Source of the DNA: Vibrio albus
GTDB lineage: Bacteria > Pseudomonadota > Gammaproteobacteria > Enterobacterales > Vibrionaceae
NCBI RefSeq assembly: GCF_003144035.1
Contig: NZ_QFWT01000002.1
Location: 372,001-436,000 of the forward strand
Direction of reading: 5' to 3'
Length of the DNA stretch: 64,000 bases
The notes beneath the pieces are model-generated. The model saw nothing but the letters and a program-made list of their open reading frames with translations, ran no database searches and was not told the origin of the DNA. Positions within the stretch are counted from its first letter, which is position 1. Each line of letters begins with the position of its first letter. Made by a program: the position numbers and the translations under genes. This document shows, piece after piece, positions 50,116-59,009 of this stretch.

Positions 50116-51360
50116 ATGCAAGCAGCTATTTCTTTATCATCAAAAAATGCTCCCCAGCTAAAGAACTTCCGCTGGAAAGGAGTAAACAGTTCCGGTAAGC
50201 GTGTCTCCGGACAAACTCTGGCACTGACTGAAATTGAAGTCAGAAGCACCCTTTCCGATCAGCATATTCAGGTTAAGAAGATTACGAAAAGCAGTGTTTC
50301 CTTTCTGGATAAGATAAGTAATCGCGTTAAAGGTAAAGACATTACTTTGCTGACCCGTCAGATGGCCACCATGCTGCTAACTGGCGTTCCTCTCATACAG
50401 GCTTTAAAGCTGGTGAGTGATAACCATAAAAAAGCTGAAATGAAATCCATTCTGATGCAAATAGTCAGAGGGGTGGAAGCCGGGACTCCCCTGTCTAAAA
50501 CTATGCGTACAGCCAGTCACCATTTTGATGGTTTGTATACGGATCTGGTCGCCACCGGTGAGCAGTCTGGTAATCTGCCTGAGGTATTTGACCGGCTGGC
50601 AACCTACCGGGAAAAAAGCGAAGAATTGAGATCCAAAGTAGTCAAAGCCCTTATCTATCCATCGATGGTGGTACTGGTTGCGCTTGGGGTCTCTTATATG
50701 ATGCTGACCATGGTTATCCCGGAGTTTGAGACCATGTTCAAAGGCTTCGGTGCCGAACTCCCCTGGTTTACCCGACAAGTACTCAAGCTGTCGCACTGGA
50801 TTCAGGCCTACACACTGCTATTGGCTATTACAGGAGCAGGTACTTACTTCGGTGTACGGTACATGCGTAAAGTCTCATTTGATTTCCGGCTAAAAACCAG
50901 CAAAATGGCTCTGAAAATTCCCGTGATTGGCGGTGTACTCTCTAAAGCCTCTATCGCAAAGTTCAGCCGGACTCTCTCCACCAGCTTCAGTGCCGGTATT
51001 CCCCTGCTTAGCAGCCTGAAAACGACGGCGAAAACCGCCGGTAACCTGCACTATGAAGTCGCGATTGATCAGGTCCATAAAGATACCGCCTCTGGCATGC
51101 CTATGTATATTGCCATGCGCCAAACTCAGGCTTTTCCGGAAATGGTACTGCAAATGGTCATGATAGGCGAAGAATCCGGAAATCTGGATGACATGCTAAA
51201 CAAAGTCGCAGCCATCTATGAATTTGAGGTCGATAATACTGTCGATAATCTGGGCAAGATTCTGGAGCCACTGATCATCGTCTTTCTGGGTGTGGTTGTG
51301 GGCGGGCTGGTCGTCTCCATGTATCTGCCAATCTTTAACTTAATGAGTGTATTAGGGTAA
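50116..51360 (+). CDS. pilC: Type IV pilus inner-membrane platform protein
   Basis: 414 aa, GspF/PilC family with two homologous cytoplasmic helical domains ([20 protein letters not shown] and [19 protein letters not shown]) and three membrane segments. It couples PilB to the pilin. 17 bp after pilB. Confidence 0.96.
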   Translation: MQAAISLSSKNAPQLKNFRWKGVNSSGKRVSGQTLALTEIEVRSTLSDQHIQVKKITKSSVSFLDKISNRVKGKDITLLTRQMATMLLTGVPLIQALKLVSDNHKKAEMKSILMQIVRGVEAGTPLSKTMRTASHHFDGLYTDLVATGEQSGNLPEVFDRLATYREKSEELRSKVVKALIYPSMVVLVALGVSYMMLTMVIPEFETMFKGFGAELPWFTRQVLKLSHWIQAYTLLLAITGAGTYFGVRYMRKVSFDFRLKTSKMALKIPVIGGVLSKASIAKFSRTLSTSFSAGIPLLSSLKTTAKTAGNLHYEVAIDQVHKDTASGMPMYIAMRQTQAFPEMVLQMVMIGEESGNLDDMLNKVAAIYEFEVDNTVDNLGKILEPLIIVFLGVVVGGLVVSMYLPIFNLMSVLG

Positions 51361-51408
51361 AATGCCTGCCATTGCTTTAACCACCCTATTACTTTAACAG
51401 AGAATTGA

Positions 51409-52293
51409 ATGGAATCCTTTAACCCGGAAGTGTTTACCCAGTTTCCCTGGCTGTTTCCTTGTCTGGCCAGCATCTTTGGCCTTGTCGTCGGTAGCTTTCT
51501 GAATGTCGTGATCTACCGGCTTCCGGTAATGATGGAGAAAGAATGGAAACACGACTGTGCAGAAACCTTTCCTGAACTGAACATCCAACTGGATTCCACT
51601 CCCTTTAACCTAAGCAGGCCGGGCTCTCGCTGCCCGAAATGCAATACGCCTATCCGGGTTATCGATAATATTCCGGTTCTCAGTTGGCTGATGCTCAGAG
51701 GCAAATGCCATAACTGTAAAACATCAATCAGTATACGTTATCCTCTGATTGAAGCGTTGACCGCAGCAATGTGTACCACGCTGGCTTTCAAGCTTGGGTT
51801 CAGTTATTTCTCTGTCGCTCTGCTGTTTTTTACCTTCTATCTGATTGCCGCCACTTTTATCGATCTGGATACCATGCTGCTTCCGGATCAACTCACCCTC
51901 CCACTTATGTGGGGAGGCATTGCCCTGGCTGTGTTCGGGATATCGCCCGTATCATTAGATAGTGCCGTGATCGGCGCTATGGCCGGTTACCTCTGTCTCT
52001 GGAGCTTATACTGGCTGTTTAAGCTGCTTACCGGCAAAGAAGGTATGGGTTACGGAGACTTTAAACTGCTGGCCGCGCTTGGAGCCTGGCTTGGCTGGCA
52101 ATCGCTACCTATCATTATTCTTCTCTCTTCTCTGGTCGGTCTGATCTTTGGTATCATCCAGCTTCGGTTGCAAAAGAAAGGTATCGACAAGCAATTTCCT
52201 TTCGGGCCTTATCTGGCCATTGCAGGCTGGGTTACCCTGCTTTGGGGTAATGACATCATTAATTGGTACTTTTCTTCGGTATTAGGGATCTAA
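51409..52293 (+). CDS. pilD: Prepilin leader peptidase / N-methyltransferase
   Basis: 294-aa membrane aspartyl protease that cuts and methylates prepilins of the type IV pilus and type II secretion systems. Two CxxC pairs at C75/C78 and C100/C103; catalytic aspartates in [12 protein letters not shown] and [12 protein letters not shown]. Eight hydrophobic segments. Confidence 0.97.
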   Translation: MESFNPEVFTQFPWLFPCLASIFGLVVGSFLNVVIYRLPVMMEKEWKHDCAETFPELNIQLDSTPFNLSRPGSRCPKCNTPIRVIDNIPVLSWLMLRGKCHNCKTSISIRYPLIEALTAAMCTTLAFKLGFSYFSVALLFFTFYLIAATFIDLDTMLLPDQLTLPLMWGGIALAVFGISPVSLDSAVIGAMAGYLCLWSLYWLFKLLTGKEGMGYGDFKLLAALGAWLGWQSLPIIILLSSLVGLIFGIIQLRLQKKGIDKQFPFGPYLAIAGWVTLLWGNDIINWYFSSVLGI

Positions 52294-52294
52294 T

Positions 52295-52906
52295 ATGTCT
52301 TCAGGTAAGCAGCCCCTGATTATTGGGCTGACAGGTGGTATTGCCAGCGGCAAGACCACGGTGGCGAATTTATTTCACGACCATTTCGGAATTGATATTG
52401 TAGATGCCGATATTATTGCCCGGGAAGTCGTTGCACCCGGTAGTCAGGGGCTTAAGGCAATAACAGAGCATTTTGGCTATGACATTCTCACCTCACAAGG
52501 TCACTTAAACCGAGCCAAACTAAGAGAGAAAATTTTCACAAATGTGACAGAAAAGAGCTGGCTGAATGCTTTACTGCATCCAATGATCCGTGACAAAATG
52601 CAGAAAGATTTGGCTAAAGTCACCAGCCCTTATGCATTATTGGTTGTTCCCCTGTTGGTTGAAAACCAGCTACAATCTATGACGGACCGGATTTTAGTGA
52701 TTGATGTCAGTGAAGAGACTCAAATCACCCGAACCATGCAGAGAGACAAAGTTTCCCGTGAGCAGGTGGAGTCCATTCTGGCGTCACAGGTCAGCAGAGA
52801 TGAGCGGCTTAAATATGCAGATGACATCATCCATACGGATGTCTGCGATGAAGTTTTACCTCAGGTAATGCAGTTGCATCAGCAATACCTTACACTTTGC
52901 TGCTGA
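52295..52906 (+). CDS. coaE: Dephospho-CoA kinase
   Basis: Last step of coenzyme A synthesis. 203 aa, P-loop [12 protein letters not shown] at residues 11-22, and the [11 protein letters not shown] and VPLLVENQL family motifs. Starts 2 bp after pilD; pilD-coaE-zapD is a conserved order. Confidence 0.97.
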   Translation: MSSGKQPLIIGLTGGIASGKTTVANLFHDHFGIDIVDADIIAREVVAPGSQGLKAITEHFGYDILTSQGHLNRAKLREKIFTNVTEKSWLNALLHPMIRDKMQKDLAKVTSPYALLVVPLLVENQLQSMTDRILVIDVSEETQITRTMQRDKVSREQVESILASQVSRDERLKYADDIIHTDVCDEVLPQVMQLHQQYLTLCC

Positions 52907-52964
52907 TATATCTGCCGCCAATATAAACAGAATCAACCTGAAGGAGTGCGGAAAGGCCGCCGGA

Positions 52965-53705
52965 ATGACTATCCATAAATTTGAGCACCCATTAAACGAA
53001 AAAGCCCGCACCTATCTCAGAGTAGAATCACTACTGAGGCAGATGCATCATTCCGCAGACTTCTCTGACAGCCTGAAGTATCAACAGTTTTTTCGCTCTA
53101 TCTTTGATCTTCTGGAAATTTTTGAGCAGATCCAGTTGAAACCAGAGCTGGCTAAAGATCTGGAAAAGCAAAGGCTTACCTATAAGAACTGGCTGAATGT
53201 AGATGGTGTCGATCAGGAAAAACTACAGTCTATCCTGAATGAAATTGACACTACACACAAGAAGCTGATGGCTGATGAGCGTTTCGGTAAAACGTTAAAA
53301 GAAGACCGCTTTTTAAGCTCCATCCGCCAGCGCTTTAATCTGCCCGGCGGAACCTGTTGTTTTGATCTGCCCGCTCTCCACTACTGGAATCACCAGCCAG
53401 TTGAGCAGCGTATCCGCAATGCCAAAGCCTGGATGGATACCCTGAATTCGTTATCTGAGTCTCTGACGTTGTGGCTAAAGCTTTGCCGTGAAACCGGATA
53501 CGCCAAACCACAAATTGCCCGCAAAGGTTTCTATCAGAGTGAAGCAGAGGGTGCCAGTATCCTGCGTTTATCCTTTCCTATGGAGCATGGGGTATTCCCG
53601 ATGATCTCAGGGCATAAAAACCGTTTTGCGATTAAGTTTATGTCGTTCGAAACCGGGCAGGCATACAGTCAGGATGTAGAGTTTGATCTGGCGGTATGTT
53701 GTTGA
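52965..53705 (+). CDS. zapD: Cell division protein ZapD
   Basis: 246-aa FtsZ-bundling factor. [19 protein letters not shown] at the N-terminus, [14 protein letters not shown] in the middle, and the conserved end [15 protein letters not shown]...DLAVCC. The stop TGA overlaps the first unit of a 13-copy heptamer array, so the repeat begins exactly where the conserved protein ends. yacG, normally next and in the same direction, is here inverted. Confidence 0.96.
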   Translation: MTIHKFEHPLNEKARTYLRVESLLRQMHHSADFSDSLKYQQFFRSIFDLLEIFEQIQLKPELAKDLEKQRLTYKNWLNVDGVDQEKLQSILNEIDTTHKKLMADERFGKTLKEDRFLSSIRQRFNLPGGTCCFDLPALHYWNHQPVEQRIRNAKAWMDTLNSLSESLTLWLKLCRETGYAKPQIARKGFYQSEAEGASILRLSFPMEHGVFPMISGHKNRFAIKFMSFETGQAYSQDVEFDLAVCC

Positions 53706-53794
53706 GACTAGAGACTAGAGACTAGAGACTAGAGACTAGAGACTAGAGACTAGAGACTAGAGACTAGAGACTAGAGACTAGAGACTAGAGACTA
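53704..53794 (+). repeat. Heptamer tandem array (GAGACTA)x13
   Basis: Thirteen perfect copies, beginning within the zapD stop region. The longest array in the window, and a candidate for copy-number variation. Confidence 0.97.
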
Positions 53795-54108
53795 GAGAAA
53801 GAATACAGAGCGCTTCGCTTTGAGAATACAGATTTGAGAAAAGATTTTTCTTTTATAGTTTCTAGAAGCGGAGCGTTCTAGTTTCCTGTACTCTCCCTCG
53901 TTCCCATGCTCCTGCGTGGGAATGCATCAGTAAGCCAAAACATAGTCTTATTCCGCATTACCTAACGATTACCTCCCGGTATGCATTCCCACGGGAGACC
54001 GTGGGGAACGAGTGTACGAGAAATGTTTTATAGTCTCTAGCAGCGCAGCGATCTAGACTCTGCTTTTCTGTAATCTATAAGGGAGCCTGCGACCGCTCTG
54101 TATTCTGA
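53795..54108. repeat. Nested mosaic repeat (R3-R2-R4-R4'-R2-R3')
   Basis: No gene. Order: R3 AATACAGAGCGCTTCGCTTT (about 53802-53832); R2 CTAGAAGCGGAGCGTTCTAG (about 53860-53885); R4 CGTTCCCATGCTCCTGCG (about 53899-53925) with its inverted partner GCATTCCCACGGGAGACCGT (about 53983-54012); a second R2 (CTAGCAGCGCAGCGATCTAG, about 54035-54058); inverted R3 with GGGAGCCTGCGACCGCTCTG (about 54064-54106). The symmetric nesting suggests successive insertions. Confidence 0.85.
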
Positions 54109-54306
54109 TTAACAGTCTTCAGACCAGCCGTCTGAATCGGACATATCCGGCGCACCCGGAATAGACTTTTCTTCGTCCGCCCACTCACCGAAATCGATCA
54201 TCTGACATTTTTTGCTGCAGAATGGGCGAAACGGGCTTTCCTGTCCCCATACGACTTCTTTCTGACAGGTTGGGCATTTTACGACTGTTTTTTTAGGTGA
54301 TGGCAT
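54109..54306 (-). CDS. yacG: DNA gyrase inhibitor / zinc-binding protein YacG
   Basis: 65-aa zinc-ribbon protein with two pairs of cysteines, CPTC (residues 11-14) and FCSKKC. Family members bind GyrB and inhibit gyrase. Conserved [19 protein letters not shown] core. It usually follows zapD on the same strand; here it faces zapD and is bracketed by heptamer arrays on both sides. Confidence 0.93.
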   Translation of the reverse strand: MPSPKKTVVKCPTCQKEVVWGQESPFRPFCSKKCQMIDFGEWADEEKSIPGAPDMSDSDGWSEDC

Positions 54307-54332
54307 TGGTTTGATCCTGTTTGTTATTGCTC

Positions 54333-54381
54333 GAGACTAGAGACTAGAGACTAGAGACTAGAGACTAGAGACTAGAGACTA
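54333..54381 (+). repeat. Heptamer tandem array (GAGACTA)x7
   Basis: Seven perfect copies, 26 bp upstream of the yacG start codon and in the same orientation as the array at 53704. Any yacG promoter would have to lie in or beyond it. Confidence 0.96.
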
Positions 54382-54536
54382 GATAAAGAATACAGAGCGC
54401 TTCGCTTTGAGAATACAGAAAACCTTCTGAATATTTCTATATTCGGGTTTTATAGCCTCTAGCAGCGTAGCGGTCTAGTTTCTAGTCTCTGATTTTCTGT
54501 ACTCTCAAAGGGAGCCTGCGACCGCTCTGTATTCTA
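54382..54536. repeat. ~150-bp element with R3 inverted ends and internal R2
   Basis: Starts AATACAGAGCGCTTCGCTTT, ends with CTCAAAGGGAGCCTGCGACC and CGCTCTGTATTCT. The two ends are inverted versions of AGAATACAGAGCG...CTTTGAGA(A/G)TACAGA with different loops. Inside is an R2 copy (CTCTAGCAGCGTAGCGGTCT). This is the cleanest example of the composite element. Confidence 0.85.
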
Positions 54537-54551
54537 AAACCTTTCAGAAGA

Positions 54552-54585
54552 TAAAAAAACGGGTTCCATTCGGAACCCGTTTTTC
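54552..54585 (-). terminator. Terminator of the rpsP-rimM-trmD-rplS operon
   Basis: Stem AACGGGTTCC / GGAACCCGTT with a 4-nt loop; on the minus strand it is followed by a run of T residues. It lies just after the rplS stop. Confidence 0.9.
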
Positions 54586-54609
54586 AATATGAGAATGCTT
54601 GGTTTAGCA

Positions 54610-54963
54610 TTACTTCTTAGCAAGTTTCTCTTTGATACGAGCAGACTTACCAGAACGCTCACGTAGGTAGTACAGCTTGGCACGACGTACTGCACCGCGG
54701 CGTTTAACTTCGATGCTATCAACCATTGGAGAGTGAGTTTGGAACGTACGTTCAACACCTTCACCGTTAGAGATCTTACGAACAGTGAAAGCAGAATGCA
54801 GACCACGGTTACGTACAGCGATTACAACGCCTTCAAAAGCCTGTAGACGCTCACGGTCACCTTCTTTTACCTTAACCTGAACAACAACAGTGTCACCTGC
54901 GCTGAATTTAGGAAGGTCTTGTTTCATTTGCTCTTGCTCAAGAGCTTTGATGATGTTACTCAT
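54610..54963 (-). CDS. rplS: 50S ribosomal protein L19
   Basis: 117 aa, the usual L19 length, with [26 protein letters not shown] and the C-terminal [22 protein letters not shown]. Last gene of the conserved rpsP operon. Confidence 0.98.
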   Translation of the reverse strand: MSNIIKALEQEQMKQDLPKFSAGDTVVVQVKVKEGDRERLQAFEGVVIAVRNRGLHSAFTVRKISNGEGVERTFQTHSPMVDSIEVKRRGAVRRAKLYYLRERSGKSARIKEKLAKK

Positions 54964-55004
54964 TTTTTCAATTCCTAGAATAAACTGATACTAAATTAAA
55001 TAGG

Positions 55005-55763
55005 TTACTTGGTCTGATTTACCGAGACCTTAGTCTCTTTAATGAACTCAGCCAGTAATTGTTCCTGTTCGTCAGTCAGAGCTAGGTTTTCCAGGAGCTC
55101 TGGTCTTCTTAGCCAGGTTCGGCCCAGCGATTCTTTTAACCGCCAGCGACGAATGTCCTTATGATTTCCGGATTTCAGTACCGCCGGTACCTCTTTTCCG
55201 TCCAGCACTTCAGGACGCGTGTAATGCGGACAATCTAACAGACCATTAGCAAAAGAATCTTCTTCCGCCGAAGCAAAATCACCCAGTACACCCGGAATAA
55301 ACCGGGACACCGAGTCTATCAGCGTCATGGCCGGCAGCTCGCCGCCTGTCATCACAAAGTCTCCGATTGACCATTCTTCGTCAACCTCAGACTGAATGAT
55401 GCGCTCATCTACCCCTTCGTAGCGGCCACAAATAAGAAGCAGGTTCTCATTGGTTGCCAACTCCTCGACTCCAGCCTGGTCGAGTTTCCGACCCTGAGGA
55501 GAAAGGTAAATCACTTTCGTCTTTCCCGGTGAGGCTTGTCTGGCTGCATGAATGGCATCGCGCAAAGGCTGAACCATCATTAGCATTCCGGGGCCACCAC
55601 CGTAAGGTCTGTCATCGACAGTTCGATGTTTGTCGTGCGTGAAATCACGAGGATTCCATGACTCAACCGACAAAAGACCTTTTTTTACCGCCTGACCGGT
55701 AACTCCAAAATCGGTAACCGAACGGAACATGTCAGGAAACAGGCTAATTACACCAATCCACAT
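55005..55763 (-). CDS. trmD: tRNA (guanine-37-N1)-methyltransferase
   Basis: 252-aa SPOUT-class enzyme making m1G37 in tRNA. Trefoil-knot motifs [24 protein letters not shown] and [31 protein letters not shown] near the N-terminus. Between rimM and rplS as usual. Confidence 0.98.
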   Translation of the reverse strand: MWIGVISLFPDMFRSVTDFGVTGQAVKKGLLSVESWNPRDFTHDKHRTVDDRPYGGGPGMLMMVQPLRDAIHAARQASPGKTKVIYLSPQGRKLDQAGVEELATNENLLLICGRYEGVDERIIQSEVDEEWSIGDFVMTGGELPAMTLIDSVSRFIPGVLGDFASAEEDSFANGLLDCPHYTRPEVLDGKEVPAVLKSGNHKDIRRWRLKESLGRTWLRRPELLENLALTDEQEQLLAEFIKETKVSVNQTK

Positions 55764-55786
55764 CTGTTCTGTATCCTTACCGGGAG

Positions 55787-56341
55787 TTAAAATCCAGGAT
55801 CCCAGTCAACTTCGATCCGTTGAGCTTCGCGATCAACTTGTATGATCACTTGCTCTTCAAGGTACGGTATCAACCGTTCCTTCTTGCCAAAAGCATCTTT
55901 CAGATTCGCTTTCACTACTAAAACATCGTTGGAACCTGTTTCCAGCATGTCGACCACTTCACCAAGGTTATAACCTTTCGTTGTGACAACATTCATTCCG
56001 AACAATTCACGCCAGTAGAATTCATCTTCTGACAGCTCCGGTAGTGAGTCCGGGTTAATCGCAATGTCGAAATTGGTCAGAAGGTGGGCATCTTCACGAA
56101 CATCCAGACCTTCCAGTTTCGCAACCATACTTTTGTTATGGCGCTTCCAGCTTTCTACCTTGTACTCAACCCATTCGCCTTTCTGGTTTATGTACCAGGG
56201 GCTGTAATCAAAAATGTTTTCAGCATTGTCGGTATAAGAAATAACTTTAAGCCAGCCACGAATACCGTAAGAAGCACCAAACTTGCCTACGACAACTTTT
56301 TCGTTTTGCTCACTCATTGTCTCTTTTCCTTCTACTGACAT
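55787..56341 (-). CDS. rimM: Ribosome maturation factor RimM
   Basis: 184 aa; 30S assembly factor binding S19. N-terminal [18 protein letters not shown] and C-terminal PRC-barrel domain ([13 protein letters not shown]...VDWDPGF). An internal ATG at codon 9 is an alternative start; the longer form matches my recollection of vibrio RimM proteins. Confidence 0.97.
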   Translation of the reverse strand: MSVEGKETMSEQNEKVVVGKFGASYGIRGWLKVISYTDNAENIFDYSPWYINQKGEWVEYKVESWKRHNKSMVAKLEGLDVREDAHLLTNFDIAINPDSLPELSEDEFYWRELFGMNVVTTKGYNLGEVVDMLETGSNDVLVVKANLKDAFGKKERLIPYLEEQVIIQVDREAQRIEVDWDPGF

Positions 56342-56364
56342 ACGTATTTGCTTGCTACTAATAA

Positions 56365-56613
56365 TTAAGCCGCTTTTTGAGCGTCTTTAACTAGCTTAGC
56401 AACACGATCAGACAGAGATGCACCTTCACCAACCCAGTGGTTAACGCGATCCAGGTCTAGACGCAGACCTTCTTCCTGACCTTTAGCTGTAGGGTTGAAG
56501 AAACCTACTTTCTCGATGTAGCGACCAGTAGCTGCGAAGCGGCTGTCTGCTACTACGATTTGATAAAATGGACGCTTTTTAGCGCCGTGACGTGCCAAAC
56601 GAATGGTTACCAT
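56365..56613 (-). CDS. rpsP: 30S ribosomal protein S16
   Basis: 82 aa, [20 protein letters not shown] typical of S16. First gene of the rpsP-rimM-trmD-rplS operon. Confidence 0.98.
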   Translation of the reverse strand: MVTIRLARHGAKKRPFYQIVVADSRFAATGRYIEKVGFFNPTAKGQEEGLRLDLDRVNHWVGEGASLSDRVAKLVKDAQKAA

Positions 56614-56708
56614 ATCGTCCTCTTTGCTTTCTCAATAATAAAATTAACCCCAATAACCGCTTCATCAAAAAAACAGTCTGGGGTCTCGTGCCAATTTAAA
56701 GCCCCGGA

Positions 56709-56736
56709 ATTTTACTCTTATGGGGGGATTTTGCAA
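56709..56736 (-). promoter_or_regulatory. Candidate promoter of the rpsP operon
   Basis: On the minus strand TTGCAA, 16-bp spacer, TAAAAT, about 95 bp before the rpsP start. Confidence 0.5.
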
Positions 56737-56763
56737 GGGGTGCGGGGAAATTTTCATCGACTA

Positions 56764-56833
56764 GAGACAAGAGACAAGAGACAAGAGACAAGAGACAAGA
56801 GACAAGAGACAAGAGACAAGAGACAAGAGACAA
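56764..56833 (+). repeat. Heptamer tandem array (GAGACAA)x10
   Basis: Ten perfect copies of a one-base variant of the GAGACTA unit, preceded by a partial GACTA. Unlike the other arrays it has no CTAG and is open in all six frames, so it creates spurious open frames. Confidence 0.96.
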
Positions 56834-56980
56834 GAAGAGAATACAAAGCGCTTCGCTTGGATAATACAGAAAAGCATCTTATTTTGCATACACCTCTTCC
56901 CCATGCCCCTGCGTGGGGAACGAGTATCGCTGGTTCCATGATTTATAGCCTCTGGCAGCGAAGCGGCCTGGTTTCTGGTT
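56834..56980. repeat. Degenerate R3/R4/R2 mosaic beside the (GAGACAA) array
   Basis: R3-like GAATACAAAGCGCTTCGCTT (about 56838-56870), R4-like hairpin TTCCCCATGCCCCTGCG (56897-56920), and a decayed R2 (CCTCTGGCAGCGAAGCGGCC, about 56949-56968). Same module order as at 53704 but with more substitutions, suggesting an older copy. The 413-bp rpsP-araC gap has no gene. Confidence 0.75.
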
Positions 56981-57026
56981 AACACACTCTTCAATGTAGG
57001 GAACTCGGTGCCTCTTATGAGTAACA

Positions 57027-57914
57027 TTAGCAACTGGTTCCAATATCCCAGGAGCCAGATGAGCGGGTATGTGATAGGTGTATACTCAGCCACTCTTTTC
57101 GATACTGACTGGGTGAAACACCAACTTTCTCTTTAAACTTCTTATTAAATTGAGACACAGATGTAAACCCCGCTTCCAAAGCAATACGGGTAACCGCATA
57201 AGATGAATAAACAAGTAAATGGCATGCCTGCTCAACTTTCAACCCCGTCACAAACTCTATGTAACTCACACTAAAATGCTTTTTGAACACTCGGGTAAAA
57301 GTGGCAACAGACATATTCATTTGGGATGCCATGTCTGGAAGAGAAAGGGGAGATTGCGCATTCATCATGATACACCTGATGAACGACTCAGCCAGCTTGT
57401 TTGAGTCAGGATGATAGTTCTGTGTCAGGCTGCACACCGGAACTTGCCGATTAAGGTACAGCAAGAAGGTAAGCAACGACATTAAACGTGTTTCATGTTT
57501 ATGGCTAAATATGTTGTTATATAGCTCTGCCCCTTCCGGATCCAGATGAAATACTGTACCTCGCTTAAACCAGTCACTCACCTTATCCATCAGGTAAAAC
57601 TCCGGAAACTGCCTATGCAGTCTTTCCAGTAAGTTTTCCTGGAGATGAATATAGTTAGAAGTAAACCTCCGGCCATTACCCGAGCTATAAAATCCGTGCG
57701 GAAGGTTTGGTCCGGCAAGTAACAGTTCATTCTCAGACAGCACACTTTTTCTGTCTCCGACAATATAGTGGACCTCTCCCTGAGAGATAAACACAACTTC
57801 ATACTCCGGATGAGAGTGGATCGGACAATAGAAGGCGTCACCTGAAAATACCTTGCAATTCAGACTACAACCTTCTGGAATCGTAAGTTGTTCAAATACA
57901 GGACTTTTCATCAT
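57027..57914 (-). CDS. AraC-family transcriptional regulator
   Basis: 295 aa. N-terminal cupin-like sensor domain (HSHPEYEVVFISQGEVHYIVG, NLPHGFYSSG) and a C-terminal double helix-turn-helix with LSLPDMASQMNMSVATFTRVFK and ALEAGFTSVSQFNKKFKEKVG. It is divergent from the two esterase genes, which it may control. A 15-bp direct repeat lies 22 bp upstream of its start. The ligand is unknown. Confidence 0.88.
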   Translation of the reverse strand: MMKSPVFEQLTIPEGCSLNCKVFSGDAFYCPIHSHPEYEVVFISQGEVHYIVGDRKSVLSENELLLAGPNLPHGFYSSGNGRRFTSNYIHLQENLLERLHRQFPEFYLMDKVSDWFKRGTVFHLDPEGAELYNNIFSHKHETRLMSLLTFLLYLNRQVPVCSLTQNYHPDSNKLAESFIRCIMMNAQSPLSLPDMASQMNMSVATFTRVFKKHFSVSYIEFVTGLKVEQACHLLVYSSYAVTRIALEAGFTSVSQFNKKFKEKVGVSPSQYRKEWLSIHLSHTRSSGSWDIGTSC

Positions 57915-57935
57915 GGTTCGACATTAGAGTTCAAG

Positions 57936-57965
57936 GTTCTAGATGGAGTGGTTCTAGATGGAGTG
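57936..57965. promoter_or_regulatory. 15-bp direct repeat, candidate AraC-type operator
   Basis: Two adjacent perfect copies of gttctagatggagtg. Direct repeats of this size close to an AraC-family gene often form its binding site. Confidence 0.45.
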
Positions 57966-58115
57966 TGTCATAGTTTTTATTCTTCCTATGCGTATAGACT
58001 CACATTTTTATCTGGCTGAGCAAATAGCGGCACTATCAGAGCGGATATGACAAGTGAGCCGGAGCTATCAGTGTTTTCATGTATACACATAAACCAATAA
58101 AAGGAAGAGGTGCCC

Positions 58116-58922
58116 ATGAAACATTCGATAATTGCTTTACTTACTATGGTATTTTGCAGTGCCGCTAATGCCTATCAAGCAGAAACCATAACTATTGATA
58201 GTAATGCCATACAAAAAGACCATAAAGCGATCGTAGTTTTGCCCGATGGCTATAGCCAAAAGAGACAGTATCCTGTTGTTTATGTTCTGCATGGATGGAG
58301 TGGAAATCAAACCGACTGGACAAAAAGAACATCAATAGCAGAACAGGCCGATATTCACAATGTGATACTGGTGATGCCTGATGGCGACTACGATAAGTGG
58401 TATATCGATAGTCCTGTGCTAGAAGGCTCTAATTACCAGAGCTATATCGCTAAAGATGTTGTCGGCTACATAGACCAACACTACTCAACCAAGGCAGACA
58501 GATCATATCGTGCTATTACCGGCTTAAGTATGGGAGGTTACGGTGCCCTAAATATCAGCCTGATGAACACAGAAACCTTTGGTAATGCCGGTAGTATCAG
58601 TGGTGGCGTCAATCCCGCTAACTTCTCATATAACTGGGGACTGGAAAAGGTATTCGGCGATCCAGTTCAGAATAAGTCGTTCTGGGAAAGAAAAGCGATT
58701 AAACACAGTGCACATAAATTTTTAAGCGGAATTAACCTCGCACTGGATTGTGGCACTGATGACTTTTTTATTGAGGACAATCGAGAACTACACAGTATTT
58801 TGAATGCATATAAAGTCGCCCATGACTATACAGAACGCCCGGGAGCACACACCTGGGATTACTGGAATAATGCTATCGCCTACCAAATGTTGTTCTTCTC
58901 CAGCAAATTTGAACAACAATAA
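58116..58922 (+). CDS. Secreted esterase (PF00756/esterase D-like alpha/beta hydrolase)
   Basis: 268 aa from the ATG at 58116 (GGAAGAGG 5 nt upstream); a GTG 6 nt earlier would hide this ribosome site. Signal peptide MKHSIIALLTMVFCSAANA, so periplasmic or secreted. VVYVLHGWSGNQTDW oxyanion region, nucleophile elbow GLSMGG, late Asp in DCGTDDFF and His in GAHTWDYW. Resembles feruloyl/acetyl esterases and S-formylglutathione hydrolases. Substrate unknown. Confidence 0.85.
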   Translation: MKHSIIALLTMVFCSAANAYQAETITIDSNAIQKDHKAIVVLPDGYSQKRQYPVVYVLHGWSGNQTDWTKRTSIAEQADIHNVILVMPDGDYDKWYIDSPVLEGSNYQSYIAKDVVGYIDQHYSTKADRSYRAITGLSMGGYGALNISLMNTETFGNAGSISGGVNPANFSYNWGLEKVFGDPVQNKSFWERKAIKHSAHKFLSGINLALDCGTDDFFIEDNRELHSILNAYKVAHDYTERPGAHTWDYWNNAIAYQMLFFSSKFEQQ

Positions 58923-59009
58923 TTATGACACCTCAAGAATTGGAGGGGTAATTCCCCTCCCCCTCCGGCTATAAAAAACAAGCACACATAGAATATATAA
59001 GGAGCTTCT

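Noticed and set aside
53704..54381. CRISPR array
   Set aside because: The repeats are direct 7-bp tandem units without spacers, and there are no cas genes in the window.
56560..57093. Open frames rich in RDKRQET or LLSLVSC repeats
   Set aside because: Produced by the stop-free (GAGACAA) array; no start context or conservation expected.
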